Source of the DNA: Paenibacillus chondroitinus NBRC 15376 | Lineage (GTDB): Bacteria; Bacillota; Bacilli; Paenibacillales; NBRC-103111 | Reading direction: 5' to 3' | Length of the DNA stretch: 64,000 nucleotides | Assembly: GCF_004000765.1 (NCBI RefSeq) | Contig: NZ_BILW01000015.1 | Coordinates: forward strand, 99,163 to 163,162 | Shown: piece after piece, positions 17,162 to 26,058 of the stretch | How positions within the stretch are numbered: position 1 is the stretch's first letter | Layout of the letters: every line of letters starts with the position of its first letter | Notes under the pieces: generated by a model | Databases searched by the model: none | Seen by the model: only the letters and a program-made list of their open reading frames with translations | Told to the model about the DNA's origin: nothing | Made by a program: the position numbers and the translations under genes

Positions 17162-17683
17162 TTGCGCAGAGCGCATGATTTGATCGGACTTCCCGTTCTG
17201 ACGGTAGATTCCGGTAAACAATTAGGCCAAGTGAAAGATTTGATGATTGACCCTGAATGGAACATACGAGGCATTATTCTAGAAGCAAAGATGTGGTTTT
17301 CCTCCTTACGGTACGTACCGTGGGATGGAGTTGTCGCTGCAGGTGAAGATGCCGTTACCATACCGAACGAAAATGTCATAGTCGAGTTTGAGCAGGCAGT
17401 TGAATGCCATGCTTTTCTGGAAGGAAACCACCCGATTAAAGGTCTTCCAGTCGTTACTGTCGGCGGAGACAAATTAGGCGTGGTAGAAGATGTTTATTTA
17501 ACCCAAGATTGGGGTAAACAAATAGTAGGTTATGAATTGTCCGAAGGGTTTATTTCTGATTTAAAGGAAGGGCGTAAATGGCTTCCCATGCCGGATTCGG
17601 CAACCAAAGGAGAAGATGCCATTATAGTGCCTGTACATTGCTCTCAGGAAGTAGAAGAACTCTTCGTATCCAAAGAAGAATAG
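17162..17683 (+). CDS. yrrD: PRC-barrel domain protein (YrrD-like)
   Basis: A 173-residue protein with two PRC-barrel repeats, each with a G-x-Q/K-LG-x-V motif (SGKQLGQVKDLMID near 17-30 and VGGDKLGVVEDVYL near 100-113) and an acidic YV-P/GW-like strand (LRYVPWDGVV). PRC barrels bind proteins or RNA in processes from photosynthesis to 16S maturation; the role of YrrD is not settled. The start is TTG, 8 bases after AGGAGG. Gene order matches B. subtilis yrrD ahead of a zinc ribbon and yrrI. Confidence 0.85.
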   Translation: MRRAHDLIGLPVLTVDSGKQLGQVKDLMIDPEWNIRGIILEAKMWFSSLRYVPWDGVVAAGEDAVTIPNENVIVEFEQAVECHAFLEGNHPIKGLPVVTVGGDKLGVVEDVYLTQDWGKQIVGYELSEGFISDLKEGRKWLPMPDSATKGEDAIIVPVHCSQEVEELFVSKEE

Positions 17684-17693
17684 GGTGAGCAAG

Positions 17694-17894
17694 ATGCGTT
17701 GTCCAAACTGTAATTCCAAAGATATTGGAAAAATCGGTTCCCACCAATTTTATTGCTGGGGTTGCTTTATCGAACTCAGCGTCAACGGAGAGAAAATGTC
17801 CGTGTATCAAGTAGAGGAAGACGGAACGCTAAGTTCTCTGGATGATTTATTTTTTGAAGAAGAAATGCCATTGATCCAAGAACACGCAAATTAA
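17694..17894 (+). CDS. small zinc-ribbon protein (YrzR-like)
   Basis: A 66-residue protein with two CxxC pairs, MRCPNCNSK at the start and YCWGCFIEL near residue 21, which would bind one zinc ion, followed by an acidic tail ending in SLDDLFFEEEM. It resembles the Bacillus YrzR-type small protein found beside yrrD. The ATG is 4-5 bases after GGGTGAG and 10 bases past the yrrD stop; an in-frame GTG at 17685 is part of that site. Function unknown, possibly nucleic-acid or protein binding. Confidence 0.72.
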   Translation: MRCPNCNSKDIGKIGSHQFYCWGCFIELSVNGEKMSVYQVEEDGTLSSLDDLFFEEEMPLIQEHAN

Positions 17895-17903
17895 TCATAA
17901 TAA

Positions 17904-17965
17904 CAAACAAGAGACGTTACTTATGGGCACATCCGTGCTTGTAAAGTGGCGTCTCTTTGTTTTTG
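17904..17965 (+). terminator. terminator after the zinc-ribbon gene
   Basis: CAAGAGACG and CGTCTCTTTG pair across a ~33-base loop and are followed by TTTTTG, closing the cymR-yrvO-yrrD unit before the next permease. Confidence 0.7.
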
Positions 17966-17979
17966 TCTACAAGGTTAAT

Positions 17980-18008
17980 TTGACCAGCATGTACATATAC
18001 TGTATGAG
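17980..18008 (+). promoter_or_regulatory. possible promoter of the AI-2E-type permease gene
   Basis: TTGACC, 17-base spacer, TATGAG, directly after the preceding terminator and 35 bases before the chosen start codon. Confidence 0.4.
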
Positions 18009-18042
18009 CGTGGACATATTTAGAATCACTGAGGTGAACGGG

Positions 18043-19113
18043 ATGGAACGTTTTTGGAGAAATCGATGGTTTGTAGGGCTGGTGTATTTGCTTTTGGCAC
18101 TGGCCTGTATCTATATGCTGCTGCTGATCAAACCTATTTTACTAAGCTTATTCACTTTTTTAAAAGCGATATTAGCGCCATTTTTCATCGCTGTAATTAT
18201 TTCCTACATCTTGAATCCGGTCGTGAACATGCTGAACCAGCGCAAAGTGCCGAGAACGATTGCTGTGCTGTTGATTTATTGTGTTTTTATATCCTCGCTC
18301 ACGGTCATTATCATGAATATGACTCCCGTATTTATGACCCAAATTGCGGAGTTGAACGAGCACATGCCGCAGATGGAAATTCGCGCGCAGTCGATTGTGG
18401 ACGGATTTAACCAGAACAGACTGCTGCCGGACAGTGTGAGAGACGGCTTTAACCACTCGTTAACGAAGTTGGAAAATAGTATCTCCATGGCGATATCGAA
18501 CTACATGAATCAAATTGGAAGCACGATCTCTATGCTGTTTATCGCTTTTATCGTGCCGTTCGTTGCTTTTTATATCATGAAAGATTTTCAAATCATCGAG
18601 AAAACAGCGCTTGCCATCGTACCGAAGGAGCATCGCAAGAAAACAGTTAAGCTTCTCATCGATATCGATACTGCGCTTGGGAATTATATTCGCGGCCAGC
18701 TGTTGGTTTGCGTCATTATCGGGGGGCTTGCCTATTTGGGGTATTGGCTCATTGGTATGCCGTATGCGCTTTTACTCGCCAGTGTTGTGGCGGTTTTCAA
18801 TATTATTCCCTACCTTGGGCCGTTTTTTGGTGCCGCACCGGCGATCATTATGGCTTCAACGATTTCGCTAAAAATGGTGCTATTCGTCGCGATTGTGAAT
18901 TTAGCCGTGCAAATTCTTGAGGGGAATGTCATTTCACCGCAAGTGGTAGGCAAAAAGCTGCATATGCATCCGCTCGTTATTATTTTTGCCTTATTGGTCG
19001 GTGGGGAAGTAGCGGGTATAGTGGGACTCATCCTAGCGGTCCCCTTCTTCGCGGTCATGAAGGTGATTATTCAGCACGTTTTCTTGCACTATGTCCATAA
19101 ACCCACGACTTAG
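18043..19113 (+). CDS. yrrI: AI-2E family transporter (YrrI-like)
   Basis: A 356-residue membrane protein with about eight hydrophobic segments: two at the N-terminus (residues ~8-60), a soluble stretch (~95-155), then a long hydrophobic half with the family motifs FIVPFVAFYIMKD, FNIIPYLGPFFGA and the C-terminal GGEVAGIVGLILAVPFFA. Members of PF01594 include Na+/H+ antiporters and the AI-2 exporter TqsA; substrate here is unknown. The ATG after GAGGTG is preferred over an in-frame start at 17923, which lies inside the upstream terminator. Confidence 0.88.
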   Translation: MERFWRNRWFVGLVYLLLALACIYMLLLIKPILLSLFTFLKAILAPFFIAVIISYILNPVVNMLNQRKVPRTIAVLLIYCVFISSLTVIIMNMTPVFMTQIAELNEHMPQMEIRAQSIVDGFNQNRLLPDSVRDGFNHSLTKLENSISMAISNYMNQIGSTISMLFIAFIVPFVAFYIMKDFQIIEKTALAIVPKEHRKKTVKLLIDIDTALGNYIRGQLLVCVIIGGLAYLGYWLIGMPYALLLASVVAVFNIIPYLGPFFGAAPAIIMASTISLKMVLFVAIVNLAVQILEGNVISPQVVGKKLHMHPLVIIFALLVGGEVAGIVGLILAVPFFAVMKVIIQHVFLHYVHKPTT

Positions 19114-19167
19114 CGGGATCTAAGGATAGGCTTAGGCCGAAACTAGGCTAAACGCATAAATAGACGC

Positions 19168-19335
19168 ACAAAACCCCCGTGCATCATGACTTGCGGGATC
19201 ATGGTACACAGGGGTTTTGCACGAGGGTTGAGGATATTAAAGGGAGTGGCATACGTAAACCATCGAATGGGCTACGGAATAAATTAAACGTTGATTCTAT
19301 ATTGCTTTATTCGATAATGAAAATCATTATCAATG
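19168..19335 (-). ncRNA. putative Fur-regulated small RNA (FsrA-like architecture)
   Basis: Predicted leftward transcript of about 165-170 nt, starting 6-7 bases past a consensus promoter (19369-19341) and ending at a hairpin (CAAAACCCC...GGGGTTTTG, with an inner CATGA/TCATG helix) followed by only four T residues. Its 5' end is the Fur box itself, which would fold as a hairpin. The middle carries CU-rich runs on the minus strand (CCACTCCCTTT, TATCCTCAACCCTC) complementary to Shine-Dalgarno sequences. The only ORFs are trivial (MIFIIE, MVYVCHSL). Iron-sparing small RNAs such as FsrA have this layout. No homology to FsrA itself was established. The same hairpin may also end the yrrI transcript. 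Confidence 0.6.
19313..19331. promoter_or_regulatory. Fur box 1, immediately downstream of the minus-strand promoter
   Basis: GATAATGAAAATCATTATC matches the classical 19-bp Fur consensus GATAATGATAATCATTATC at 18 of 19 positions. It would cover about +3 to +21 of the leftward transcript. Confidence 0.82.
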
Positions 19336-19340
19336 AGTTT

Positions 19341-19369
19341 AGTATATCGCCATTGAGAACGATTGTCAA
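19341..19369 (-). promoter_or_regulatory. sigma-A promoter of the leftward small RNA, overlapped by Fur box 2
   Basis: On the minus strand: TTGACA, exactly 17 bases, TATACT. The bases 19354-19368 (TGACAATCGTTCTCA on the minus strand) match the 7-1-7 Fur consensus TGATAATNATTATCA at 12 of 15 positions and cover the -35 element. Confidence 0.78.
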
Positions 19370-19432
19370 CTATGATTTTAATCCTTTATCTTTGTCGTCT
19401 CCTTGAACTGGTTCCATGAACAGGGATCAATA

Positions 19433-19461
19433 TTGACACGGTTCAGGCATAAAGTTATAAT
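19433..19461 (+). promoter_or_regulatory. sigma-A promoter of the alaS T-box leader
   Basis: TTGACA, 17-base spacer, TATAAT: a perfect consensus match. Transcription would begin near 19468. Confidence 0.9.
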
Positions 19462-19467
19462 TTGCCT

Positions 19468-19760
19468 TATCTAGATCTACTGCAAAAGCGTTGATGAAAT
19501 TGAAGTAAGTCATAGTCCACTGTCAGAGATGAGGTTCCGGTGAGCGGCTTTTGCGCGAATCCGGCTGGAAGAACCTCTCGGTGCTAGGATGGCTGAAAGC
19601 TGATTTCGGAGTGTGGATGAACTCCACCGGGTGGACCCGTTACAGATCCGCACAAGGAGATTGCCTGATTTCCTCTGCCGCAGGTACGGTGGGAGGGAAA
19701 CGCAATAACCAGGGTGGTACCGCGATGATTCGTCCCTGTATGTTACAGGGGCGTTTTTTG
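19468..19760 (+). ncRNA. T-box leader controlling alaS
   Basis: Canonical T-box sequence AGGGTGGTACCGCG (19711-19724) followed by a terminator hairpin (CGTCCCTGTA / TACAGGGGCG, then TTTTTT; 19731-19757) just before alaS. An AGTAAG S-turn-like segment near 19504 and the GAAAT/ATTTC base helix point to stem I. Alanine GCU triplets occur at 19592 and 19599 near its 3' side; either could be the specifier. Confidence 0.93.
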
Positions 19761-19803
19761 TTTGTTTTCAAACATTATAGGTAAATATGGAGGCTTGAGT
19801 GAG

Positions 19804-22431
19804 ATGAAGGCAAGTGAAATTCGTTCCAAATGGTTGCAGTTCTTCGCAAGTAAAGGGCATAAGGTAGAGCCCAGCTCTTCGCTTGTTCCGCATAATGATC
19901 CGTCGTTGCTCTGGATTAACGCCGGTATTGCACCGTTAAAGCCATATTTGGATGGACGGGAAATTCCGGAAAATCCGCGTATTACGAATGCACAGAAATG
20001 TATTCGTACGAACGATATTGAGAATGTCGGGAAAACGCGCCGTCACCATACATTTTTCGAAATGTTAGGGAACTTCTCCATCGGTGATTACTTTAAAAAA
20101 GAAGTTATTCCATGGGCATGGGAGTTTTTGACGGACCCGCAATGGATCGGTTTTGATCCGAATCGTATTTCCGTTACGGTGCACGAGGATGATGAAGAAG
20201 CTTTTGAGATTTGGCACAAACAAATCGGTATCCCGGAAGAGCGTATCTACAAGCTCAAAGAAGATAATTTTTGGGACATCGGCGAAGGTCCATGTGGTCC
20301 TTGTACGGAGATTTTCTATGACCGTGGCGACAAATACGGCGATTTATCCGATCCGGAGTGCTGGCCTGGGGGAGAAAACGAACGTTTCTTGGAAGTGTGG
20401 AACCTTGTATTCACACAGTTCAACCATAATAAGGACGGCAGCTACACACCGCTTCCTAACAAAAACATTGATACAGGCGCAGGACTGGAGCGCTTCGCTT
20501 CGATTCTGCAAGACGTAGATTCCAACTTTGACACGGATCTGTTCAAACCGATTATCGATAAAACCTGCGAGCTTACTGGTGTAACGTATCATGTGAACGA
20601 TGATCACGATGTGGCGCTGAAAGTAATCGCCGATCACATTCGTACGGTGGCCTTCTCCGTAGGCGATGGCGTACTTCCTTCTAATGAAGGACGTGGTTAC
20701 GTGATCCGCCGTTTGCTGCGCCGTGCTGTGCGTTACGGGAAAGTGCTTGGCCAAGATAAACCGTTCCTGTACAAACTGGTTGCTACCGTCGCTGAAATCA
20801 TGGGCGTTTACTACACCGAGGTCGTAGACAAACGTGAATTTATCGAGAAAGTCATCCGTACCGAAGAAGAGCGTTTCCATGAAACGTTAAGTGATGGTTT
20901 GGTCATCCTGGCGGAGATGGTCGAAAAGACGCGTCAAGCCGGTACGAATCAAATCAGTGGACCGGATGCCTTTAAACTATATGATACGTATGGCTTCCCG
21001 TTCGATTTGACGGAGGATTTTGCTTCAGAAAAAGGCTTGACGGTTGACCGTGAAGGGTTCGACGCTTCGATGCAGGAACAGCGTGACCGTGCAAGAGCAG
21101 CTAGTCAAAAAGAAGGCGGAATGAAGGTTCAAGGCGGCCCGCTGTCCGAATTGACGGTTAAAAGCGAATTTGTTGGATATAATGAATTGGTAGTTACTGC
21201 TAATATAGAAGCTATTGTTCATGAAAATGAGCTTGTCGACATCGTTGGCGTAGGCGAGACTTGCCAGGTTATTCTGGACCGCACACCTTTCTATGCAGAA
21301 AGCGGCGGTCAGGTGAGCGACTTCGGAACCATCCGCAACAGCCAAGTTACACTGAAGGTTGAAGACGTCATTAAAGCGCCTCACGGTCAGCATGTTCACA
21401 AAGTCGTAGTGGAGTCTGGCGTTCTACGCAAAGGCGACACGGTAGAGGCTATCGTAGCATCTGCTGAGCGCGGCGATATCATCAAAAATCATACGGCTAC
21501 GCATTTACTGCATAAAGCGCTTAAAGAAGTTCTGGGCTCGCATGTTAACCAAGCAGGCTCCCTGGTAGAACCGGATCGTTTGCGTTTTGACTTCTCGCAT
21601 TTCGGCAGCATTAGCAGCGAAGAATTGCAGGATGTTGAGCAGCGCGTGAACCGGCAAATTTGGAATAACATGAATGTCGAAATTTCATTGAAACCAATTG
21701 CTGATGCGAAAGCGATGGGAGCAATGGCACTATTCGGCGAGAAGTACGGCGATATCGTGCGCGTCGTGCAAGTCGGCGATTACAGCTTAGAGCTGTGCGG
21801 CGGCTGTCACGTTCAGAACACGGGCCAAATCGGTTTATTCAAAATCGTGAGCGAATCCGGTATCGGATCCGGCGTACGTCGGATCGAGGCAGTTTCTGGC
21901 CGCAGCGCGTATGAATACCTTGACCAGCAGCTGCAATTGCTCAAAGAAGCAGCAGGCATGCTCAAATCGAACGTTCAAGACGTTCCGAAACGTGTAGAAG
22001 CGGCACTGCAGCAAGTGAAAGAGCTGGCACGTGAGAACGAGTCGCTGCGCGGCAAACTTGGCCGCATTGAAGCGGGTTCCTTAACGGATCAAGTGAAGCA
22101 AGCTGCCGGTGTTTCGGTGCTAGCTGCTCAAGTGAACGCAGCGGATATGGATTCACTTCGCAACATCGTCGATGAAATGAAGACGAAACTGGGGTCTGCT
22201 GTTATCGTTCTAGGCGCTGTGGCAGACGATAAAGTCAATTTGGTTGCAGCTGTTACACCGGATCTTGTTGGAAAAGGTTTCCATGCCGGCAAAATTATTA
22301 AAGAAGTTGCTGCAGCAGTTGGCGGAAGCGGTGGAGGCCGACCGGATATGGCTCAAGCAGGCGGTAAAGACGCTTCCAAATTGCAGGCTGCACTTTCCGG
22401 CGTTGAGGGACTTCTGTCGCAATTTGCATAA
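19804..22431 (+). CDS. alaS: alanyl-tRNA synthetase
   Basis: Class II synthetase of 875 residues with editing. The N-terminal catalytic domain contains [19 protein letters not shown], the editing domain carries the zinc ligands [11 protein letters not shown] and CGGCHV, and the C-Ala domain ends in [17 protein letters not shown]. The ATG giving [10 protein letters not shown] is 10 bases after TGGAGG; the longer frame from 19762 runs through the leader terminator and is not used. It is regulated by the T-box leader in front. Confidence 0.97.
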   Translation: MKASEIRSKWLQFFASKGHKVEPSSSLVPHNDPSLLWINAGIAPLKPYLDGREIPENPRITNAQKCIRTNDIENVGKTRRHHTFFEMLGNFSIGDYFKKEVIPWAWEFLTDPQWIGFDPNRISVTVHEDDEEAFEIWHKQIGIPEERIYKLKEDNFWDIGEGPCGPCTEIFYDRGDKYGDLSDPECWPGGENERFLEVWNLVFTQFNHNKDGSYTPLPNKNIDTGAGLERFASILQDVDSNFDTDLFKPIIDKTCELTGVTYHVNDDHDVALKVIADHIRTVAFSVGDGVLPSNEGRGYVIRRLLRRAVRYGKVLGQDKPFLYKLVATVAEIMGVYYTEVVDKREFIEKVIRTEEERFHETLSDGLVILAEMVEKTRQAGTNQISGPDAFKLYDTYGFPFDLTEDFASEKGLTVDREGFDASMQEQRDRARAASQKEGGMKVQGGPLSELTVKSEFVGYNELVVTANIEAIVHENELVDIVGVGETCQVILDRTPFYAESGGQVSDFGTIRNSQVTLKVEDVIKAPHGQHVHKVVVESGVLRKGDTVEAIVASAERGDIIKNHTATHLLHKALKEVLGSHVNQAGSLVEPDRLRFDFSHFGSISSEELQDVEQRVNRQIWNNMNVEISLKPIADAKAMGAMALFGEKYGDIVRVVQVGDYSLELCGGCHVQNTGQIGLFKIVSESGIGSGVRRIEAVSGRSAYEYLDQQLQLLKEAAGMLKSNVQDVPKRVEAALQQVKELARENESLRGKLGRIEAGSLTDQVKQAAGVSVLAAQVNAADMDSLRNIVDEMKTKLGSAVIVLGAVADDKVNLVAAVTPDLVGKGFHAGKIIKEVAAAVGGSGGGRPDMAQAGGKDASKLQAALSGVEGLLSQFA

Positions 22432-22543
22432 TTATTTTTTTGGGGGACAGGAATTTTTAAACCCATAGAGAATATAAACCAGTATACACGAACAGTTTTC
22501 AAATTTTTACAAATGGTATCACAAGGAAAGTGAGGTGCTCCTG

Positions 22544-22804
22544 ATGAGTTCCATGGATAAAACGATGAAGTTCAACGTGAAAGCAGAAGAAATTGAGACT
22601 TCGCCCAAAGATGTGTTATTAGCGGTGTATGATGCTCTTCAGGAAAAAGGGTATAATCCGATCAACCAGATTGTCGGGTACTTGCTTTCCGGAGATCCTG
22701 CTTATATTCCACGGCATAATAATGCGCGCAGCCTCATTCGTAAACGGGAACGCGACGAACTGATTGAAGAGTTGGTTCGCGCTTATCTGGGTCAACACAA
22801 ATAG
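22544..22804 (+). CDS. yrzL: IreB-family regulatory phosphoprotein (YrzL)
   Basis: An 86-residue helical protein ([48 protein letters not shown]) of the UPF0297/IreB family. In Enterococcus IreB is phosphorylated by the Ser/Thr kinase IreK and affects cephalosporin resistance. The ATG is 6 bases after GAGGTG. It is tightly linked to ruvX and DUF1292 genes, an order conserved across Firmicutes. Confidence 0.92.
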   Translation: MSSMDKTMKFNVKAEEIETSPKDVLLAVYDALQEKGYNPINQIVGYLLSGDPAYIPRHNNARSLIRKRERDELIEELVRAYLGQHK

Positions 22805-22821
22805 AAGGAAATGAGAACCGA

Positions 22822-23238
22822 ATGAGATGGATAGGCTTGGATTACGGGGATAAAACGATCGGTGTAGCGATGAGCGATGAGCTGGGATGGACCGCACAAG
22901 CGCTGGAAGTCATACATCGTCGTAAGCCAGGAGAAGACATTGACCGGCTGGTTGCAATTGTCGAGCAGTACGGTGTTACGCAAATTGTCGTTGGCTTACC
23001 CAAAAATATGAACAACACGATTGGTCCTCGTGGCGAATTGGCCATCGAGTTTTCGAAAGAGTTAGAACAAAAACTAAGTGTACCCGTACACTTGTGGGAT
23101 GAGCGTCTGACGACCGTTGCTGCGACTCGCACACTGCTTGAAGCAGATGTGAGCCGGAAGAAGCGGAAGCAGGTCATTGATAAAATGGCCGCGCAAATCA
23201 TCCTGCAAGGGTATATGGATGCCAATATGAAGAGGTGA
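22822..23238 (+). CDS. ruvX: Holliday junction resolvase-like RuvX (YqgF/YrrK)
   Basis: A 138-residue RNase H-fold nuclease linked to 16S rRNA 5'-end processing and possibly Holliday junctions. Catalytic acidic residues sit in [17 protein letters not shown] near the start, VVGLPKNMN near 54 and the C-terminal WDERLTT segment. It lies 17 bases after yrzL and its stop is six bases before the next start. Confidence 0.94.
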   Translation: MRWIGLDYGDKTIGVAMSDELGWTAQALEVIHRRKPGEDIDRLVAIVEQYGVTQIVVGLPKNMNNTIGPRGELAIEFSKELEQKLSVPVHLWDERLTTVAATRTLLEADVSRKKRKQVIDKMAAQIILQGYMDANMKR

Positions 23239-23244
23239 ATGAAC

Positions 23245-23553
23245 ATGTCCAAAGAAGAATTGCGTGAAGAGGAACCAGAAATCATTTACATCCCGGACGA
23301 TGAAGGCAACGAAGAAGAGTTCGAGGTTATCATGAAATTCGAAGTGGACGGTTCTGACAAGAAGTACATGATGGTGGTGCCTACAGACGGAGGAGACGAA
23401 GAATCCGACGAAGTGTATGCCTTCCGTTATGAAGAAGACGATGACGGCGAAGATTTGAAGCTGTTCACCATCGATGATGAAGAAGAGTGGAATATCGTGG
23501 AAGAAACATTTAACACATTAATGGCAGAATTCGATGAGGAAGAAGAAGCATGA
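23245..23553 (+). CDS. yrzB: DUF1292 protein (YrzB-like)
   Basis: A 102-residue acidic protein of the DUF1292 family, with the typical IIYIPDDEGNEEEFEVIMKFEVDG opening and a beta-rich core (KKYMMVVP, VYAFRYEED). Function unknown. The second ATG is chosen because AGAGGTG overlapping the ruvX stop is 7 bases upstream of it but only one base from the first ATG. Its last four bases overlap the next DUF1292 gene. Confidence 0.88.
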   Translation: MSKEELREEEPEIIYIPDDEGNEEEFEVIMKFEVDGSDKKYMMVVPTDGGDEESDEVYAFRYEEDDDGEDLKLFTIDDEEEWNIVEETFNTLMAEFDEEEEA

Positions 23554-23846
23554 GTACGACGCTTTCTGACGTATTGCGCAAAGCTTACGGGGATGATATT
23601 ATTTTGTTTGATGAGCAAAATGAATCAACGGTTTATCATCTTCTTAAAGAATTCGTTTATGACAATAGAACGTATGCGGTTTTGCAATCCGATGAACTCA
23701 AGAAGGAAGACGAGGTTGCGGTTTTCCGGGTGACGCAGAATGCGGACGGCGAATACGAGCTGGAAACCATTGAAGATGACGACGAATACGAGACTGTTTC
23801 GGAGCTCTACGATGAGATGGTATTTCCAGATCAGGATGACTTGTAA
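23550..23846 (+). CDS. second DUF1292-like acidic protein
   Basis: A 98-residue acidic protein starting in the ATGA overlap with the preceding gene, so translation is coupled. Segments DDIILFDEQNE, RTYAVLQSDELKKEDEVAVFRV and YELETIEDDDEYE follow the DUF1292 beta pattern, suggesting a diverged duplicate of its neighbour. A strong terminator follows. Function unknown. Confidence 0.82.
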   Translation: MSTTLSDVLRKAYGDDIILFDEQNESTVYHLLKEFVYDNRTYAVLQSDELKKEDEVAVFRVTQNADGEYELETIEDDDEYETVSELYDEMVFPDQDDL

Positions 23847-23858
23847 GAAGCAAACAAC

Positions 23859-23884
23859 CGAGCGGAGCGCATCCGCTCGTTTTT
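23859..23884 (+). terminator. terminator after the DUF1292 pair
   Basis: CGAGCGGA and TCCGCTCG pair around GCGCA, followed by TTTTTG. Outer GCAAAC/GTTTGC bases can extend the stem. Confidence 0.85.
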
Positions 23885-23954
23885 GTTTGCTTGGAGAGCT
23901 TGCGATAGCAGAGTTTTGTTTTTTTGCTGCTGCATAACGTTTAGGAGGATCATC

Positions 23955-25064
23955 GTGAACAACATGCTTGATCAAGAAAGCGCAGGGAAGACGACGAAAA
24001 CAAAGAAGCTGAAGCTAACACTTCTTATAGTGGGTACGTTTCTGCTTATTGTTATCGGGACAGCAAGCGGTATAGGATTATATATTGCGAACGGCCTGCA
24101 GCCGGTTGAAGCCTCGGAGCAAGAAGTGAGGGTATCCATTCCCCCAGGCGCCGGATCTGTACAAATCGCGAAAGAGCTTGAAACAAAGCGCCTTATTAAG
24201 AACTCATCCATTTTTACGTATTATTTAAAAGTGAAAAAGCAAGGCTCCAGGTTTCAAGCCGGCGAATATGACATGAAGCCCGGCTTAACCTTTGATGAGA
24301 TGATTGAAAAGCTGAATAAAGGGGAAACGGTAAAGGAAGAGGTTATTCGAATAACGATTCCCGAAGGATACACCGTTGATCAAATTGCTTCCAAATTAAG
24401 TGAACAGACGCCATGGAACAAAGATGTGTTCTTGAAGCTGGCAGATGCGCCTGCAGGCTTGACGGAAGATACCGCCGCGAGCGGCATTCCGGATAATAAG
24501 AACTTGAAGCACCGGCTTGAAGGGTATTTGTTCCCGGAAACGTACGAGTTTAAGAAGGGTTCGACGGAAGAGGAGTTCATTGAGCGAACGCTGCAGCAAT
24601 TGGACAAGAAGCTTGCAACGCTGCCGCCGGACTGGAAGGATAAACTCAAAGAACGTGGACTTAGCGTGCATCAGATGCTGACGATCGCTTCTTTAATTGA
24701 GCGAGAGGTTGTTGTGGATGAAGAGAGGGCTCTTGTTTCCGGCGTTATCCAAAACAGGTTGAAACAGAACATGCCCCTGCAAATTGATGCAACGGTGCAA
24801 TATTTGTTTGATAAGTCCAAGGAACGGTTGTTGGAAAAGGATTTGCAAATTCAAAGCCCTTATAATACGTACTTGAATACAGGGCTGCCTCCGGGGCCTA
24901 TTGCCAGTCCGAGCCTTGCCTCGATGAAAGCAGCGATCTATCCACAAGAAACGAAGTACTTGTTTTATGTAACAAAGAAAGACGGCACGAAAGGGCATTT
25001 GTTCGCGGAGACCTATGAAGAACACAAAAAAAATATTGCGGAAAGTAAAAAGGCCGCGAATTAA
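23955..25064 (+). CDS. mltG: endolytic murein transglycosylase MltG
   Basis: Membrane-anchored lytic transglycosylase (YceG family) that cuts nascent glycan strands. A short basic N-terminus, one membrane helix at ~20-42, a LysM-like region (IPEGYTVDQIASKLS) and the catalytic domain with the Glu in ASLIEREV (about Glu249) and the motif SPYNTYLNTGLPPGPI are all present in 369 residues. The GTG start is used because AGGAGG is 6 bases upstream; the ATG three codons later would be 15 bases away. Confidence 0.93.
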   Translation: MNNMLDQESAGKTTKTKKLKLTLLIVGTFLLIVIGTASGIGLYIANGLQPVEASEQEVRVSIPPGAGSVQIAKELETKRLIKNSSIFTYYLKVKKQGSRFQAGEYDMKPGLTFDEMIEKLNKGETVKEEVIRITIPEGYTVDQIASKLSEQTPWNKDVFLKLADAPAGLTEDTAASGIPDNKNLKHRLEGYLFPETYEFKKGSTEEEFIERTLQQLDKKLATLPPDWKDKLKERGLSVHQMLTIASLIEREVVVDEERALVSGVIQNRLKQNMPLQIDATVQYLFDKSKERLLEKDLQIQSPYNTYLNTGLPPGPIASPSLASMKAAIYPQETKYLFYVTKKDGTKGHLFAETYEEHKKNIAESKKAAN

Positions 25065-25102
25065 TACCACGTTAGGAAGCTGACAGAAGGTAGGGTAAGC
25101 AA

Positions 25103-26032
25103 GTGAAAAAACCAGAGTTAGTAATAAGCTGCGGCAATGTCGCTGAATTGAAAACAATGATTGAAGCTGGCGCGGACAGTGTCATAATTGGAGAAGAGCG
25201 CTACGCTATGCGTTTGCCTGGAAACGTGAAGCTAGAGGAGATTGAAGAATCAGTAGCTTGGGCGCACGAGAAACAGGCAAAGGTGTATGTGTCGGTGAAC
25301 AAAATTTTTGACAATAACTCCTTGGAGGGCCTGTCAGACTATTTAAGCAAGCTTCAGGCTTATAACGTAGATGGCGTTATTTTCGGTGATCCCGCGGTCC
25401 TTATGGCTGCGCGCACGTTACCAAAGCCGCTAGCGCTGCACTGGAACGCGGAGATGACTTCTACCAATTTCGCAACTGCGAATTATTGGGGCAGACAAGG
25501 GGCAACCCGGGTTGTGCTGGCTAGAGAGCTGAATATGGAGCAGGTATTGGCTTTTAAAGAAAATACGGAACTAGCGGTTGAAGTTCAAGTGCATGGGATT
25601 ACCAATATTTATCACTCTAAGCGAGAGCTAGTGAAAAATTATATCGAACACCAAGGGAAAGATGCATCAACGGAGGATCGTTCCATTGAACGCGGACTGT
25701 TCCTTATCGAGCACGAACGCCGTGATCAGCGTTACCCTGTGTATGAGGATAGTAACGGTACGCACATCATGAGTTCTGAGGATTTTTGCATGCTGGAGAA
25801 TTTGCCTGAGCTTATGGACGGCGGGATCGATAGTTTCAAAATTGAAGGTCTCCTGAAATCGACCGTCTATAACGAAACAGTCGTTCGCAGCTACCGTGCT
25901 GTCATTGACGCTTATGCCGCAAACCCGGAAGAATTTGAGTTCCAGCAAAAATGGCTGGATGCGATAACAGAATTGCAGGACCCTGAACGCGAATTGTCGT
26001 ACGGGTTTTTCTATAAAGAACAGGTATATTGA
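25103..26032 (+). CDS. trhP1: U32 peptidase-family tRNA hydroxylation protein (YrrN/TrhP1-like)
   Basis: A 309-residue U32-family protein lacking the Fe-S cysteine cluster of its partner. It matches YrrN by position and by segments such as GADSVIIGEERYAMRLPG and GGIDSFKIEGLLKSTVYN. In B. subtilis YrrN and YrrO (TrhP1/TrhP2) are needed for 5-hydroxyuridine at tRNA position 34. Start is GTG. It lies 38 bases after mltG, with no yrrM/trmR between them, and overlaps the upstream part of the next ORF. Confidence 0.85.
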   Translation: MKKPELVISCGNVAELKTMIEAGADSVIIGEERYAMRLPGNVKLEEIEESVAWAHEKQAKVYVSVNKIFDNNSLEGLSDYLSKLQAYNVDGVIFGDPAVLMAARTLPKPLALHWNAEMTSTNFATANYWGRQGATRVVLARELNMEQVLAFKENTELAVEVQVHGITNIYHSKRELVKNYIEHQGKDASTEDRSIERGLFLIEHERRDQRYPVYEDSNGTHIMSSEDFCMLENLPELMDGGIDSFKIEGLLKSTVYNETVVRSYRAVIDAYAANPEEFEFQQKWLDAITELQDPERELSYGFFYKEQVY

Positions 26033-26058
26033 TAGATGGAAGAAGGTGCGTTTTCGAG

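Noticed and set aside
19179..19784. Short plus-strand frames in the yrrI-alaS spacer (75 and 77 codons)
   Set aside because: They cross the small-RNA locus and the alaS T-box leader, lack ribosome binding sites and show no recognisable protein.
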